Assembly: GCA_025055455.1 (NCBI GenBank) | Contig: JANWXD010000002.1 | Location: 9,808 to 73,807 of the forward strand | Direction of reading: 5' to 3' | Length of the DNA stretch: 64,000 nt | Source: Bryobacteraceae bacterium | GTDB taxonomy: Bacteria > Acidobacteriota > Terriglobia > Bryobacterales > Bryobacteraceae | In this document: positions 36,941-45,878 of the stretch, piece after piece | Layout of the letters: each line of letters begins with the position of its first letter | Numbering within the stretch: the stretch's first letter is position 1 | Notes under the pieces: generated by a model | Databases searched by the model: none | What the model saw: the letters and a program-made list of their open reading frames with translations, nothing else | What the model was told of the DNA's origin: nothing | Program-made: the position numbers and the translations under genes

Positions 36941-38929
36941 TCAAAATGACCATAGCACGCTCGTATAGCCCGTGTGCGCCCGGTAACCCTGGCGCGGAGA
37001 GAATTCCTCCCGGTAGCCGTAATACTGATAACCGGCATTCCAACGCAGCTTGGTGTGAAGCCGCACCGAAAGGCGGGCCAAGGGGCTGCGGAAGGCCGCC
37101 GGATAGGTCTGGGCAGCCAGAAATGCCGGCAGCGCGGATCCGCCGGCCTGGCCCGCAACCGTGCGGCGCCCGTCCCCCGTATCCTGCACGTGGCTGTAGC
37201 CCGCGTAGAGACTGACCCGCCCGATTTCGACCCGGCCGCCCACCGTTGCGCTGTGCAGGTTGCTGACATACAGCGAGCGGTCCTGGGAGATCAGCCGGCC
37301 GGCGGCGAAATAGGCCAGAGCCGAGACGGTATCGAGGTGCAGTTTGGCGTAGGCCGCGTCCAAGGAAAACCCGGCGCGCGGGGTCCAGGAAACGTCCGCT
37401 GCGTAGTTGCGGCTAAGCGAACTGTGAGCGGCGAGCGAGACGGAGTTGGTATTGTAGTGGGTCCGCACTGCCGCCGACCAAGCCAGGGTGCGGCTGCGGT
37501 ACCGCAGGCGCGCGCCCAAGCCGTGTACGCGGCGTTCCGCGATGGGGAAAAAGGGCCGGTCCGCCCGGCCCACCTCCGCGTCGAGGTTCACGCTCAAAGA
37601 CTTCCGCGGCTCGAACCGGACACCGGCCTGCCCGGCGTGAAACCGGTTCTCCTGTTGCGCGGGCCAGCGCTCGAGCAACGGCCCGGTCCGGAACTGCTCG
37701 AGCGAGCGGATCCGGCGCGCCGAGAAGTGATGCCCACCGTAAAGCGCCGCGCTCTTGGCGAGGCGGAGGGTTACGTCCGTCGATTGTGTAATGGCGCGGA
37801 TGCCCAGAAACTGGAAGAACACCACAGTGCTGCCGAGCGTGGCGTTGTTCACTTCGCGCCAGGACGCGTCGCCCTCCAGGCGCGTGTGGTGGAACGCCGT
37901 GTGGCTGGTCAGGCTAAGCCGGGCTCGCGGTGCGACGCTGAGGGTGAGACTGCCCGCCGCCACGGGCCGCCGGCCCGCGCCTGACACAAGTATCTGGCGG
38001 TTGCGCCCGGCGCCGAGCCGGTCCGTGCCGATGGCATTCTCATCGAAGACGAAAGCGCGGCGTCCGGCCGTGTATGCAAAACGGGCGTTCGCGGCAAAGC
38101 CACGTCGCTCGGCGAGAAGGTTGAGCCGCCAGTAGGGATTCGTGCCGTGGTACGGCTCGTGGCGCCGCAGGGAGCTGAGCGCCGTCCGATCCGCCGGATT
38201 GTTGCCGGGGGACGGCACATCGAGAAACGCCCGGGTGTCCTCTCGGAAACGATCCCATCCCCGGAGCCAGTTCAGGCGCACGGCGGACAGCCGGAGTTCG
38301 CCGCCGATGCGGTACTCGTTGCGTTCCCGGCGGATGTCGGCAAACAGGGGGAACTCGTCGCCCCGCGCGTCGAACTGCTGCACCGTGGTCAGGCCCGGCC
38401 CATCCTGCCGGTTGCGCGTATAGCCCAGCGACAGCCGCCAGCTCGACTGTGGCAGCAAAGTGAACTCGTGGTCTTGCAAGCGCCGCTCGGTGTTCAGGAA
38501 ATGCTGGCCCGCGGCGACGGTCAGCGCCGGATTGTAGTAGTCGTCGAGGCGCCAGGTAAAGTCGTAGCGGTAGACGCGGTTCTTTTGGACCCGGAGCGAA
38601 GAGAACTGGTACGGGTCGTTGCCCAAGCCCTGCGTCGCTAGCAGGATCTCGTCGAAGAACCGGCCTCGGCCGTCGCGGGAGTTCACGCTAAGCCGGCTTC
38701 CGAGCAACCGCACCCCGTTGCCGAAGTTGACGTCGCTGCGGTATTTTCCAAGGTCGCCGCCCACCGAGCGCCACCGGTAACCCGTCTCGAACCACTGCAC
38801 CACGTTGTAGTTGCCAATCTCCTGGCCGCGCGGCGGCCCGGCGGCCTCGGGCGTCGGCGCCACGGTTTCCTGGGCGGCGACGAGCCCGGGCCACACCACA
38901 GCGAAAAGCCAGCGGGCGACGATCCTCAT
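36941..38929 (-). CDS. Outer-membrane beta-barrel, MtrB/PioB/DmsF-like
   Basis: A 662-residue exported protein with a signal peptide (MRIVARWLFAVVWPGLVAA) and a mature part that is almost wholly alternating-polarity strands, with many Tyr, Arg and aromatic girdle positions, ending YTSVLWSF with a terminal Phe as in outer-membrane barrels. Its ATG at 38929 overlaps the stop of the decaheme cytochrome gene by four bases. A barrel directly coupled to a periplasmic decaheme cytochrome is the arrangement of MtrAB, PioAB and DmsEF conduits, where the barrel sheaths the cytochrome through the outer membrane. Its size fits MtrB-type barrels (about 650-700 residues). The N-terminal CXXC of some MtrB proteins is not seen. 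Confidence 0.75.
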   Translation of the reverse strand: MRIVARWLFAVVWPGLVAAQETVAPTPEAAGPPRGQEIGNYNVVQWFETGYRWRSVGGDLGKYRSDVNFGNGVRLLGSRLSVNSRDGRGRFFDEILLATQGLGNDPYQFSSLRVQKNRVYRYDFTWRLDDYYNPALTVAAGQHFLNTERRLQDHEFTLLPQSSWRLSLGYTRNRQDGPGLTTVQQFDARGDEFPLFADIRRERNEYRIGGELRLSAVRLNWLRGWDRFREDTRAFLDVPSPGNNPADRTALSSLRRHEPYHGTNPYWRLNLLAERRGFAANARFAYTAGRRAFVFDENAIGTDRLGAGRNRQILVSGAGRRPVAAGSLTLSVAPRARLSLTSHTAFHHTRLEGDASWREVNNATLGSTVVFFQFLGIRAITQSTDVTLRLAKSAALYGGHHFSARRIRSLEQFRTGPLLERWPAQQENRFHAGQAGVRFEPRKSLSVNLDAEVGRADRPFFPIAERRVHGLGARLRYRSRTLAWSAAVRTHYNTNSVSLAAHSSLSRNYAADVSWTPRAGFSLDAAYAKLHLDTVSALAYFAAGRLISQDRSLYVSNLHSATVGGRVEIGRVSLYAGYSHVQDTGDGRRTVAGQAGGSALPAFLAAQTYPAAFRSPLARLSVRLHTKLRWNAGYQYYGYREEFSPRQGYRAHTGYTSVLWSF

Positions 38930-39852
38930 CGCAGGAACCGGGGGTCGGCGTTGGAGCCGTGGATGCGCACGTGGCACGTTGTGCAGTTCTGGTAACGGGG
39001 ATTCGTCATGTCGTGAGTGGCCGATTGCACAGCAATACCGTCCCCTTGGCGGCCGAAGGCGCCCAGTCCGGTGTGACACTCCAAGCACAGCGTAAAGACG
39101 GCCGGCCTTCGGAGCAGCCGTGCGTTCATCGAGCCGTGCGGCTGGTGACACGCCTCGCAGCCGTCTACGCGCACGGCGGGATGCTCGAAGGCGAACGGCC
39201 CCCGTTTGTCGGAGTGGCACTTCAGGCAAGGCTGTTCCGTGGTCAACGCTGCCTCGACCAAGCGCGGCCTCAGTCCCATGCGCCACAGCGGCGCCGGCGC
39301 GCCATGCGGGTTGTGACAGTCGCTGCATTCCATGAAGCCCTCGTTGACGCGATGTTTGAACGGCATGGCGAACTGTGCCCGCACGTTGCCGTGGCAGCCG
39401 TAGCAAACCTCCCGCTGCACTTTGGCCAGGAGGAACTTCGGGGTCGGGGAGCGGTGGATGGAGTGGCAGTCCGAGCAGGCGATGCCCGCCAGGGTGTGCG
39501 CGGAACGTTCGATGTGGACCTTGCCCAGGTCGGCGCGGTGGCAGGCCAGGCAGGCCTCCAGCGCCTGCTGCGGCGTCATCTCCGAGAAGGCGCCGATGTT
39601 GTGCTTTCCGCCGAGCGCCTCGACGTGAGCCTGGCCCGGTCCGTGGCAGCCCTCGCAGCCGGTGCGCTCGGGCGGCTCTTTGCCGGAGGCGATGGTCTTA
39701 TAGTGGGGGTTCTTGTAGAAATTCAGCCAGACGTCGGGATGGCATTTGCGGCAGACCTCGCTTCCGACGTACTGGTTGGCTGCGGCGGCGTGTGCGGACT
39801 TTGCCGCGGCCCATGCGATCAGCAGGAACAGCGGGGCGGCCCGTCGCAACAC
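38926..39852 (-). CDS. Decaheme c-type cytochrome (MtrA/DmsE-like)
   Basis: A 308-residue exported cytochrome with a signal peptide (LFLLIAWAAAKSAHA) and ten CXXCH heme motifs, in order CRKCH, CEGCH, CLACH, CSDCH, CYGCH, CSDCH, CLKCH, CEACH, CLECH, CTTCH. Length, heme count and the opening YVGSEVCRKCHPDVWLNFYKNPH agree with the MtrA/DmsE/PioA family. The apparent start is GTG 39852 (TTG 39849 also possible), with an AAAAGGA directly against it, so the true start is uncertain. The coupled barrel gene downstream indicates an outer-membrane electron conduit for an extracellular acceptor or donor. No outer-surface OmcA/MtrC-type cytochrome or DMSO reductase is in the window. Confidence 0.92.
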   Translation of the reverse strand: MLRRAAPLFLLIAWAAAKSAHAAAANQYVGSEVCRKCHPDVWLNFYKNPHYKTIASGKEPPERTGCEGCHGPGQAHVEALGGKHNIGAFSEMTPQQALEACLACHRADLGKVHIERSAHTLAGIACSDCHSIHRSPTPKFLLAKVQREVCYGCHGNVRAQFAMPFKHRVNEGFMECSDCHNPHGAPAPLWRMGLRPRLVEAALTTEQPCLKCHSDKRGPFAFEHPAVRVDGCEACHQPHGSMNARLLRRPAVFTLCLECHTGLGAFGRQGDGIAVQSATHDMTNPRYQNCTTCHVRIHGSNADPRFLR

Positions 39853-39908
39853 TCCTTTTCATCTTACGGGCAAACGCGGGGAAACAAGTGCAAAAACGCA
39901 AAGAGACC

Positions 39909-39939
39909 GCTGGGGACGAACCGCGGTTGCGTCCCCAGC
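39909..39939 (-). terminator. Terminator-like hairpin after the Tad operon
   Basis: GCTGGGGACG (39909-39918) and CGTCCCCAGC (39930-39939) pair perfectly over ten bases with an 11-base loop. On the minus strand the hairpin is followed by TCTCTTTGCGTTTTTGC. It lies about 30 bases past the stop of the 30-residue gene and upstream of the cytochrome gene, so it would separate the Tad operon from the cytochrome cluster. Confidence 0.65.
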
Positions 39940-39970
39940 TCTCCGGCGGCCCTGCGGCCAAATCCCAAGG

Positions 39971-40063
39971 TCACTCGGCGCTGCGGCGGCGGCGCAGGAT
40001 GATCAACCCCAGCAGCACCGCGGCCAGCACCGCGCAGATGATCCGGATGGTTGCCGTATCCAT
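39971..40063 (-). CDS. 30-residue membrane peptide, last gene of the Tad operon
   Basis: A very short gene encoding MDTATIRIICAVLAAVLLGL followed by IILRRRRSAE: one hydrophobic helix with an acidic N-terminus and an Arg-rich cytoplasmic end. It has a strong ribosome-binding site (AAAGGAGG, eight bases before ATG 40063), better than most genes here, and lies 34 bases after tadC in the same direction. That argues it is truly translated. The function is unknown; it may be a small accessory of the Tad machine. It is too short for a Flp pilin and has no prepilin cleavage motif. Confidence 0.65.
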   Translation of the reverse strand: MDTATIRIICAVLAAVLLGLIILRRRRSAE

Positions 40064-40097
40064 TGCACGTCCTCCTTTCCCAGAACGATTCCGTCGC

Positions 40098-41015
40098 TCA
40101 CATGTTGGCGATCATGGGGAGCACCTCCCGCAAGATGCGCACGGCCATGGGACCCACGGTCACCACGAACAGCGTCGGCAGGATGCAGAAGAAAATCGGG
40201 AACACCAGCTTGACGCCGAGCTTGGCCGCTTGCTCCTCGGCCTTCTGGCGCATCTGCACGCGCAGGAAGTCGGCGTGGGTCCGCAGGCTCTGCGCCACGC
40301 TGGTGCCGAAGCGGTCGGCCTGAATCAGCACCGCCACCAGTTTTTTGAGCTCGTCCACGCCGCTGCGCTCGCCCAGGTGGCGCAGGGCGTCGGCGCGCCG
40401 CACTCCTGCTTTCATTTCGACGCCCACCAGGGCGAACTCCTCGCTGATATCCCTGTGGGCGATCTCCATCTCTTTGGCTGCCTGCATGATCGCTTGATCC
40501 AGCCCCAGTCCCGACTCGACGCAGATCACCAAAAGATCGAGCGCATCGGGCAGCCCGCGGCGGATCCGGTGCTGGCGGCGCTTAGCCCGCCAGTCCACCC
40601 ACGCCCCGGGGGCGGCATAACCCATGACCGCTGCGGCTAGCACGAAGACAGGCAGGTTTTCGGAACCGGGCGCCAGCGTTTGCATGGCCAGGTAGACGGC
40701 TCCGGGCAGCAGCACGGCCAGCAGGACGCGCGCCCCGTTCACCACCCGGGCCGCGCCGGGCGTGCGGTAGCCGGCCCGCAGCAGGCGCCGCTCCAGCCGC
40801 CCCGCCTCCTTGGCGGGCGTCGGCACCACCGCGCCCAGCCGTTTCAGCAGGTCGCGGAACACCAGGCTCGGATGCGGCGGCGTCGGGGCTGTGTCCCCCA
40901 CGGGCCCGGTGAGCCGTTCGATCACCGCCTTGGGCCGCGCCCAGAGGCGCAGGCCGGCCACCGCGGTCAGCCCTGCCACCAAGACGAACACTGCCGCTGC
41001 CAGCGCCAGCTCCAT
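40098..41015 (-). CDS. tadC: Tad inner-membrane platform protein TadC
   Basis: A 305-residue type II secretion F-domain protein. It has an N-terminal helix, a cytoplasmic stretch, then two helices and the T2SF domain with GLPDALDLLVICVESGLGLDQAIMQAAKEM, a clear TadC sequence, and a last helix LGVKLVFPIFFCILPTLFVVTVGP. TadB and TadC form the inner-membrane platform on which the CpaF ATPase acts during Flp pilus assembly. It starts three bases after tadB. Confidence 0.92.
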   Translation of the reverse strand: MELALAAAVFVLVAGLTAVAGLRLWARPKAVIERLTGPVGDTAPTPPHPSLVFRDLLKRLGAVVPTPAKEAGRLERRLLRAGYRTPGAARVVNGARVLLAVLLPGAVYLAMQTLAPGSENLPVFVLAAAVMGYAAPGAWVDWRAKRRQHRIRRGLPDALDLLVICVESGLGLDQAIMQAAKEMEIAHRDISEEFALVGVEMKAGVRRADALRHLGERSGVDELKKLVAVLIQADRFGTSVAQSLRTHADFLRVQMRQKAEEQAAKLGVKLVFPIFFCILPTLFVVTVGPMAVRILREVLPMIANM

Positions 41016-41018
41016 GGT

Positions 41019-41993
41019 TCAGACTTCGATCGAGACGATCTTTTTGATCACGGCGTAGCCCAGCACTTGTAGTCCCAGGGCGAGGCCAAGCATCATCCGC
41101 CCCGTCTCGTCGGTGAAGAAAAATGTCACCCACTCGCGGTTGACCAGGAACATCATTAAGCCCACCATGACGGGGATCGCCGACAGCGCGTAGCCAGTCA
41201 TGCGCCCGTGAGCGCTCACCGCCCGGATGCGACCCCGCAGCTTGAACCGCTCGCGGATGACGTAGGCCAGTTTGTCCAGCAACTCCGCCAGATTTCCGCC
41301 CGTGCGCTTTTGCAAGAGCACCGCCGAGACCAGAAACTGCACGTCCATGAGGGGCACCCGCTTGGCCAGCTTCTCCAGGGCCGTCTCCAGCGGCAGCCCG
41401 AGGTTGTGCTCCTCGAACGTGCGCCGGAACTCGGTGGCCAGCGGATCCTGGAACTCCTTGTAGAGCATCTCCAGCGACACCGAGAAGGCATGCCCGGCGC
41501 GCAGGGAACGCGCCAGGAAATCCAAACTTTCCGGGAACTGCTCTTCGAAGCGCCGCAGCCGCCGGCGCCGCCGGCGCATCACGTACACGAGCGGCAGGGA
41601 TCCGCCGGCCACCGCCACGGGCAGCGCCAACATGCGCCAGGCCGGCGCCAGATACCAGACGGCGCCGAACCCGCACAGGGCCAACGCCAGAGAAGCGTGA
41701 ATCAGCCGCGCCACATGCCACCGGAGGTCGGCTTGTTCGAGCAGCAGCGCCAGCCGGCTGTCCAGGCGGAAGCGCTCCAGCGCTCGCCGCACCAGTCGGC
41801 CGGTTTCGTGGTCCTCGGCGGTCAGCAGCGCAGGCGCCTCCTCCGACTTCTTGCTCCGTCTCCTGCTCGGGCGGCCGCCCAAACGGCTCTGGAACCGCTT
41901 GAGTTCGGACTTGCGCCACAGCCGCGTCAGAACCCACCAGCACAGCAGCGCGCACGCCCACGAGGCGACGGCGGCCGCCAGCACCGTCCCCAT
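41019..41993 (-). CDS. tadB: Tad inner-membrane platform protein TadB
   Basis: A 324-residue F-domain protein with helices near the N-terminus, an Arg-rich turn (VMRRRRRRLRRFEEQFPESLDFLARSLRAGHAFSVSLEML) and the T2SF domain with LRGRIRAVSAHGRMTGYALSAIPVMVGLMMFLV. It partners TadC in the Tad/Flp secretion platform. It lies six bases after cpaF. Confidence 0.92.
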   Translation of the reverse strand: MGTVLAAAVASWACALLCWWVLTRLWRKSELKRFQSRLGGRPSRRRSKKSEEAPALLTAEDHETGRLVRRALERFRLDSRLALLLEQADLRWHVARLIHASLALALCGFGAVWYLAPAWRMLALPVAVAGGSLPLVYVMRRRRRRLRRFEEQFPESLDFLARSLRAGHAFSVSLEMLYKEFQDPLATEFRRTFEEHNLGLPLETALEKLAKRVPLMDVQFLVSAVLLQKRTGGNLAELLDKLAYVIRERFKLRGRIRAVSAHGRMTGYALSAIPVMVGLMMFLVNREWVTFFFTDETGRMMLGLALGLQVLGYAVIKKIVSIEV

Positions 41994-41999
41994 GGCCCC

Positions 42000-43358
42000 T
42001 CAGACCTCCAACACCTCGTCGAAAATTTCCGGCCGCAGCCGGATGCCGGCCGCCAGCAGGCGCTCGTAGAACTTGGGCCGGATCCCGGTGGCCGCAAACC
42101 GTCCCCGCACGCGCCCCTCCGGCGTGAGGCCCAGCTTTTCGAACACGAACAGATCTTGCAGCGTCACCACGTCGCCTTCCATCCCCGTGACCTCGGTGAT
42201 GCTGGTCACCCGCCGCGCCCCGTCGCTCAACCGCGACACCTGCACGAACAGCTGCACGGCGCTGGCGATCTGCTGCCGGATGGCGCTCAGGCGCATGTTG
42301 GCGCTCGCCAGCGACACCATCACCTCCAGACGCGAGATGGCGTCCCGGGGCGAGTTGGCGTGGATCGTCGTCAGCGAGCCGTCGTGGCCCGTGTTCATGG
42401 CTTGGAGCATGTCCAGGGCCTCCTCGCCGCGCACCTCGCCCACCACGATCCGGTCGGGGCGCATGCGCAGGCTGTTGATCAGCAGCTCGCGCTGCCGCAC
42501 GGCTCCCTGGCCCTCCAGGTTCGGGGGCCGCGTCTCCAGCCGCGCCACGTGGGGCTGCTTGAGCTGCAGCTCGGCGGCATCCTCGATGGTGACGATGCGC
42601 TCTTTGGGCGAAATGAAGGCCGACAGGGCATTGAGCAGCGTCGTTTTGCCGGCGCCGGTGCCGCCGGAGATGATGATGTTCAGCCGTGCCCGCACCGCCG
42701 CCTCGAGCACCTCCATCATCCCGGGCGACAGCGACTTGCGCTCCACCAAGTCAGCCGGCATCAGCTTGTCGGCGGAAAATTTCCGGATCGACAGCAGCGG
42801 ACCGTCCACTGCCAGGGGCGGAATGATGGCATTGACGCGCGAGCCGTCCTTGAGCCGCGCGTCCACCATGGGCGTGGACTCGTCAATGCGCCGCCCCACC
42901 TGCGAGACGATCTTGTCGATGATCCGCAGCAGGTGGTTGTCGTCGCGGAAGACCACGTTGGTCAGCTCGAGCACGCCGCCCCGCTCCACGTAGACGGCCT
43001 TGTGGGTGTTCACCAGGATGTCGGAGACGGTCGGATCGTTCAGCAGCGGCTCGAGCGGCCCCAGGCCGAAGACCTCGTGGAGGACTTCTTCGCAGACCTG
43101 CTGCTTTTCGGCTGCGCTGAGCAGCGTCGGCTCTTCATCGAGCAGTGACCCGAGCGCCTGCCGCACCTCGGCGCGCACCCGCTGGTCGTCAATCATGGCC
43201 AGCGCGTCGAGATTGATCTTTTCCAGCAGCTTGCGGTGCAGCCGGAATTTCAGCTCCTGCGCTTCCGCTTTCAACGGCATGCGCAGCCGGCCCGGCTCAC
43301 CGGCCAGACGCTGCTCCCAACCGCTCGTAGGGCGCCACCCGCGTTCTTCCACGGCCAT
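42000..43358 (-). CDS. cpaF: Tad secretion ATPase CpaF/TadA
   Basis: A 452-residue GspE/VirB11-type ATPase that powers Flp pilus assembly. Walker A is [15 protein letters not shown] at about residues 231-245; the Asp box [14 protein letters not shown], the Walker B region [39 protein letters not shown] and the [14 protein letters not shown]-terminal motif all match CpaF. It is the fourth gene of cpaB-secretin-cpaE-cpaF-tadB-tadC. The 12-base gap from cpaE supports one transcript. Confidence 0.96.
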   Translation of the reverse strand: MAVEERGWRPTSGWEQRLAGEPGRLRMPLKAEAQELKFRLHRKLLEKINLDALAMIDDQRVRAEVRQALGSLLDEEPTLLSAAEKQQVCEEVLHEVFGLGPLEPLLNDPTVSDILVNTHKAVYVERGGVLELTNVVFRDDNHLLRIIDKIVSQVGRRIDESTPMVDARLKDGSRVNAIIPPLAVDGPLLSIRKFSADKLMPADLVERKSLSPGMMEVLEAAVRARLNIIISGGTGAGKTTLLNALSAFISPKERIVTIEDAAELQLKQPHVARLETRPPNLEGQGAVRQRELLINSLRMRPDRIVVGEVRGEEALDMLQAMNTGHDGSLTTIHANSPRDAISRLEVMVSLASANMRLSAIRQQIASAVQLFVQVSRLSDGARRVTSITEVTGMEGDVVTLQDLFVFEKLGLTPEGRVRGRFAATGIRPKFYERLLAAGIRLRPEIFDEVLEV

Positions 43359-43370
43359 GTCCTGCTCCTG

Positions 43371-44552
43371 TTACACCCGGATCCCGGAAAATGCCAGGCC
43401 CACTCCCCGGGGAAGGCCCCGTCGTCTAGCTTGTCCGGACACGCCCGCCAGCTCAGCGGCAAACTCCCCCAGGGCTTGCGCCAAGTCGCTCGTTGGCTCC
43501 GGAACGCTCCCTGCCGCCAGCAGCTGCCCGAACGAGCCGCCCCCTTCCGGGAAAGAGGCATGGACCGGAAAATTCAGGATGGTTTTCAGCTCGGAGGGCC
43601 CGATCTCCCCTCCCCCCGGCTGGCGGTTCACCAGCAGCCGCATTCGCTCTTCGGTCAGCCCCAGTCCTGCCAGCAAACGCACCGCTTTGCGCGCCAAGTA
43701 CAGGGATGCCAGATCCGGCGTCGTCACCAGAAAGAAGGTGTCGGCGGCCCACAGCACATGCAAGCTGTGGCGGTGGAAGGCCACCGGAAGGTCCACGATC
43801 ACCCAGTCATAGGCCCGCCGGGCGGACGCCAGCAGCCCCTCCAGCCGCCCTGGCTGCACCGGCGTCTCCGGCGGCGCCGGCGGCCCGGGCAGGACGGCGA
43901 TGCCCCGGCACGGGGTCGTCAGGGCGGTCCACCGGGCGGTGTCCAAGGTGTCGGCTTCCCGCAGCGCATCCCCGGCATGGGGCGCGCTGCGCAAACCGAG
44001 ATAATAAGCCACGCTCCCGGCCGCCAGATCCAAGTCTGCGAGCAGCACGTCCTCGCCGGTGAGCCCTTTCAACGCCAGCGCCGTATGACAGGCCAGCGTC
44101 GTCGCCCCGGCTCCCGGCTTGACGCTGGAAAAAGCGAGCACCCGCCCCCGCCGCTCGATGGACTGCGGCGCCCCCAGTCGCACGAGCGCCTGCACGGCCT
44201 CTTGCAAAGCAGCCGTCTCGAACGGCGGGTGTAGGAATTCGCTGGCGCCCTGCCTTAGCGCCCACAAGATGGCCTCCGGATCGTGGGACTTATCGAGCGC
44301 CACCAGGGGTGCGCCGACGCTCTGTCCCAGACCCAGGCGCAACAGCCGCCCAGCCGCTTCGCGGTCTGCGGAAATGTCCACGATCACCGCCGCCGCCCCG
44401 AGCCGCCGCACCCCGCGGCTGAGCGCATGGGCGTCCGGATACTGCTCGAGTTCGCTGACGATGTCAAAGGCGCGGGTCTCCTTCAGGCACTGGCGGAACT
44501 CCGCCGCCAGAGAACGGTTCGGCGCAATCAGAATTGCCCGCAGTCCCGCCAT
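43371..44552 (-). CDS. cpaE: CpaE/TadZ-like localisation ATPase
   Basis: A 393-residue protein with an N-terminal receiver-like domain (LRAILIAPNRSLAAEFRQCLKE; about 1-115) and a MinD/ParA-type ATPase domain with a deviant Walker A SSVKPGAGATTLACHTALAL near residue 150. CpaE/TadZ places the pilus machine at the pole and recruits other Tad proteins. The receiver part has lost the usual phosphoacceptor pattern, as normal in this family. It lies 27 bases after the secretin gene. Confidence 0.88.
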   Translation of the reverse strand: MAGLRAILIAPNRSLAAEFRQCLKETRAFDIVSELEQYPDAHALSRGVRRLGAAAVIVDISADREAAGRLLRLGLGQSVGAPLVALDKSHDPEAILWALRQGASEFLHPPFETAALQEAVQALVRLGAPQSIERRGRVLAFSSVKPGAGATTLACHTALALKGLTGEDVLLADLDLAAGSVAYYLGLRSAPHAGDALREADTLDTARWTALTTPCRGIAVLPGPPAPPETPVQPGRLEGLLASARRAYDWVIVDLPVAFHRHSLHVLWAADTFFLVTTPDLASLYLARKAVRLLAGLGLTEERMRLLVNRQPGGGEIGPSELKTILNFPVHASFPEGGGSFGQLLAAGSVPEPTSDLAQALGEFAAELAGVSGQARRRGLPRGVGLAFSGIRV

Positions 44553-44579
44553 GATCCGTCGTCCGACACGGCTCGGCGT

Positions 44580-45878
44580 TCAGCGCCTCTGCTCTCCTCC
44601 TCCGCCCGGCTCGCCCAGAAACGGCTGGGGCATCTTGAGCGCCGGCGCCGCTTGCGCCGCCACCGGCTGCGCAATCTCGGGAGTGACCAGCACGAGCAGC
44701 TCGGTCTTGGATTTGTTCTGCTGCCGGCTCTTGAACAACGCCCCGAGCAGGGGAATGCTGGCCAAGCCGGGCACGCGCGACAGATTCTCGGTCAGGCGGT
44801 CATCCAGAAGTCCAGCGATGGCGAAGCTCTGCCCCTCGCGCAGCTCGACGTGGGTTTCCAGCCGCCGCGTGGAGAGCGCCGGCACCAGAAACCCGGAAAT
44901 CTGTACGCCGTTGGCGAAATCTAGCGAAGAGACCTCTGGCTTGACGTGGAGTTTGATCGTGCCGCGCTCGGTGACCTGCGGCGTAAACGACAGCCGGATG
45001 CCGAATTCGCGGAACTGAATGGTCACCGCGCCCACGTTGGCCCCTCCCTGCACCACCGGCACGGGAAACTCTCCGCCCGCCAGGAAGCTGGCCTCTTTGC
45101 CCTCGGTCGCCACCAGATTCGGCTCGGCCAAGATCTGCAACAGCCCCTGGGTTTGAAGCGCACGGACGAAGGCGCCCAGATTCAGGTCCGGTCGAAAAGC
45201 GAACACGTTCAAGGCGTCGCTCAAGGTGAAGGTGGGTGGCGCCCCGGCGCCCACCTGTGTCAGGTTCGGCGCCGGGAACTGTCCCGTGGTCGTGCGCGCC
45301 ACCGTGTTGAGGGCGCCGGTGAGGATCAGGTTCGCTCCCAGGGCGCTGGTGGCGCTGCGATCCACCTCCGCAAACCGCACCCGGAGCAGGATCTGTTTTT
45401 CCGCATCGCTCCGGGCCACTTGAAGCTGATTGACCACGTTCTTGGCCAACGGCGCCGCCAGCGCGGCCGCCCGCTCGGCCACGGCCGCGCTGGAAACCTG
45501 ACCGGTCAGGGCGATCGCGTCCCGGCCCGCCTGCACTTCGATCCGCTCGCCGGGAAAGGTCTCGCGCAGCAGCCGCCGCAGCGGCTCCAGGTCCTGACGC
45601 ACGCTGACCGAATAGAACCTTCGCTCCCCGGAAGAACCCCACACCACGACGGTGGCCGACCCGGCCGATTTGCCCTGAAGCAGCACCTCGCGCTTGCTCA
45701 CTGGGACCGGATCCACCACCTCGGGATTGCTCGTCGAGATGCGGGTGATTCCGGAAGCGTACTCGATCACCGCGCTGTCGCCTACGGTCAGCTCGATGCG
45801 TTCGCCGCCCGACGCTGCCCCGACCCACAAAAAAACCAGCGCCGCCAGCCCGCAGGCTGATTTACTTGGACCTGGCAT
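44580..45878 (-). CDS. cpaC: Tad outer-membrane secretin CpaC/RcpA
   Basis: A secretin of 432 residues from ATG 45878 (the frame is open six codons further, to 45896). It has a signal peptide (ACGLAALVFLWVGAASG), the pilus-type N domain with ISTSNPEVVDPVPVSKREVLLQGKSAG, a BON-like domain (AGRDAIALTGQVSSAAVAERA), and the secretin core with VEVGAVTIQFREFGIRLSFTPQVT-like strands and the GQSFAIAGLLDDRLTENLSRVPGLASIPLLGALFKS signature. It forms the outer-membrane channel for the Flp pilus. It overlaps the 3' end of cpaB by 17 bases. Confidence 0.93.
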   Translation of the reverse strand: MPGPSKSACGLAALVFLWVGAASGGERIELTVGDSAVIEYASGITRISTSNPEVVDPVPVSKREVLLQGKSAGSATVVVWGSSGERRFYSVSVRQDLEPLRRLLRETFPGERIEVQAGRDAIALTGQVSSAAVAERAAALAAPLAKNVVNQLQVARSDAEKQILLRVRFAEVDRSATSALGANLILTGALNTVARTTTGQFPAPNLTQVGAGAPPTFTLSDALNVFAFRPDLNLGAFVRALQTQGLLQILAEPNLVATEGKEASFLAGGEFPVPVVQGGANVGAVTIQFREFGIRLSFTPQVTERGTIKLHVKPEVSSLDFANGVQISGFLVPALSTRRLETHVELREGQSFAIAGLLDDRLTENLSRVPGLASIPLLGALFKSRQQNKSKTELLVLVTPEIAQPVAAQAAPALKMPQPFLGEPGGGGEQRR

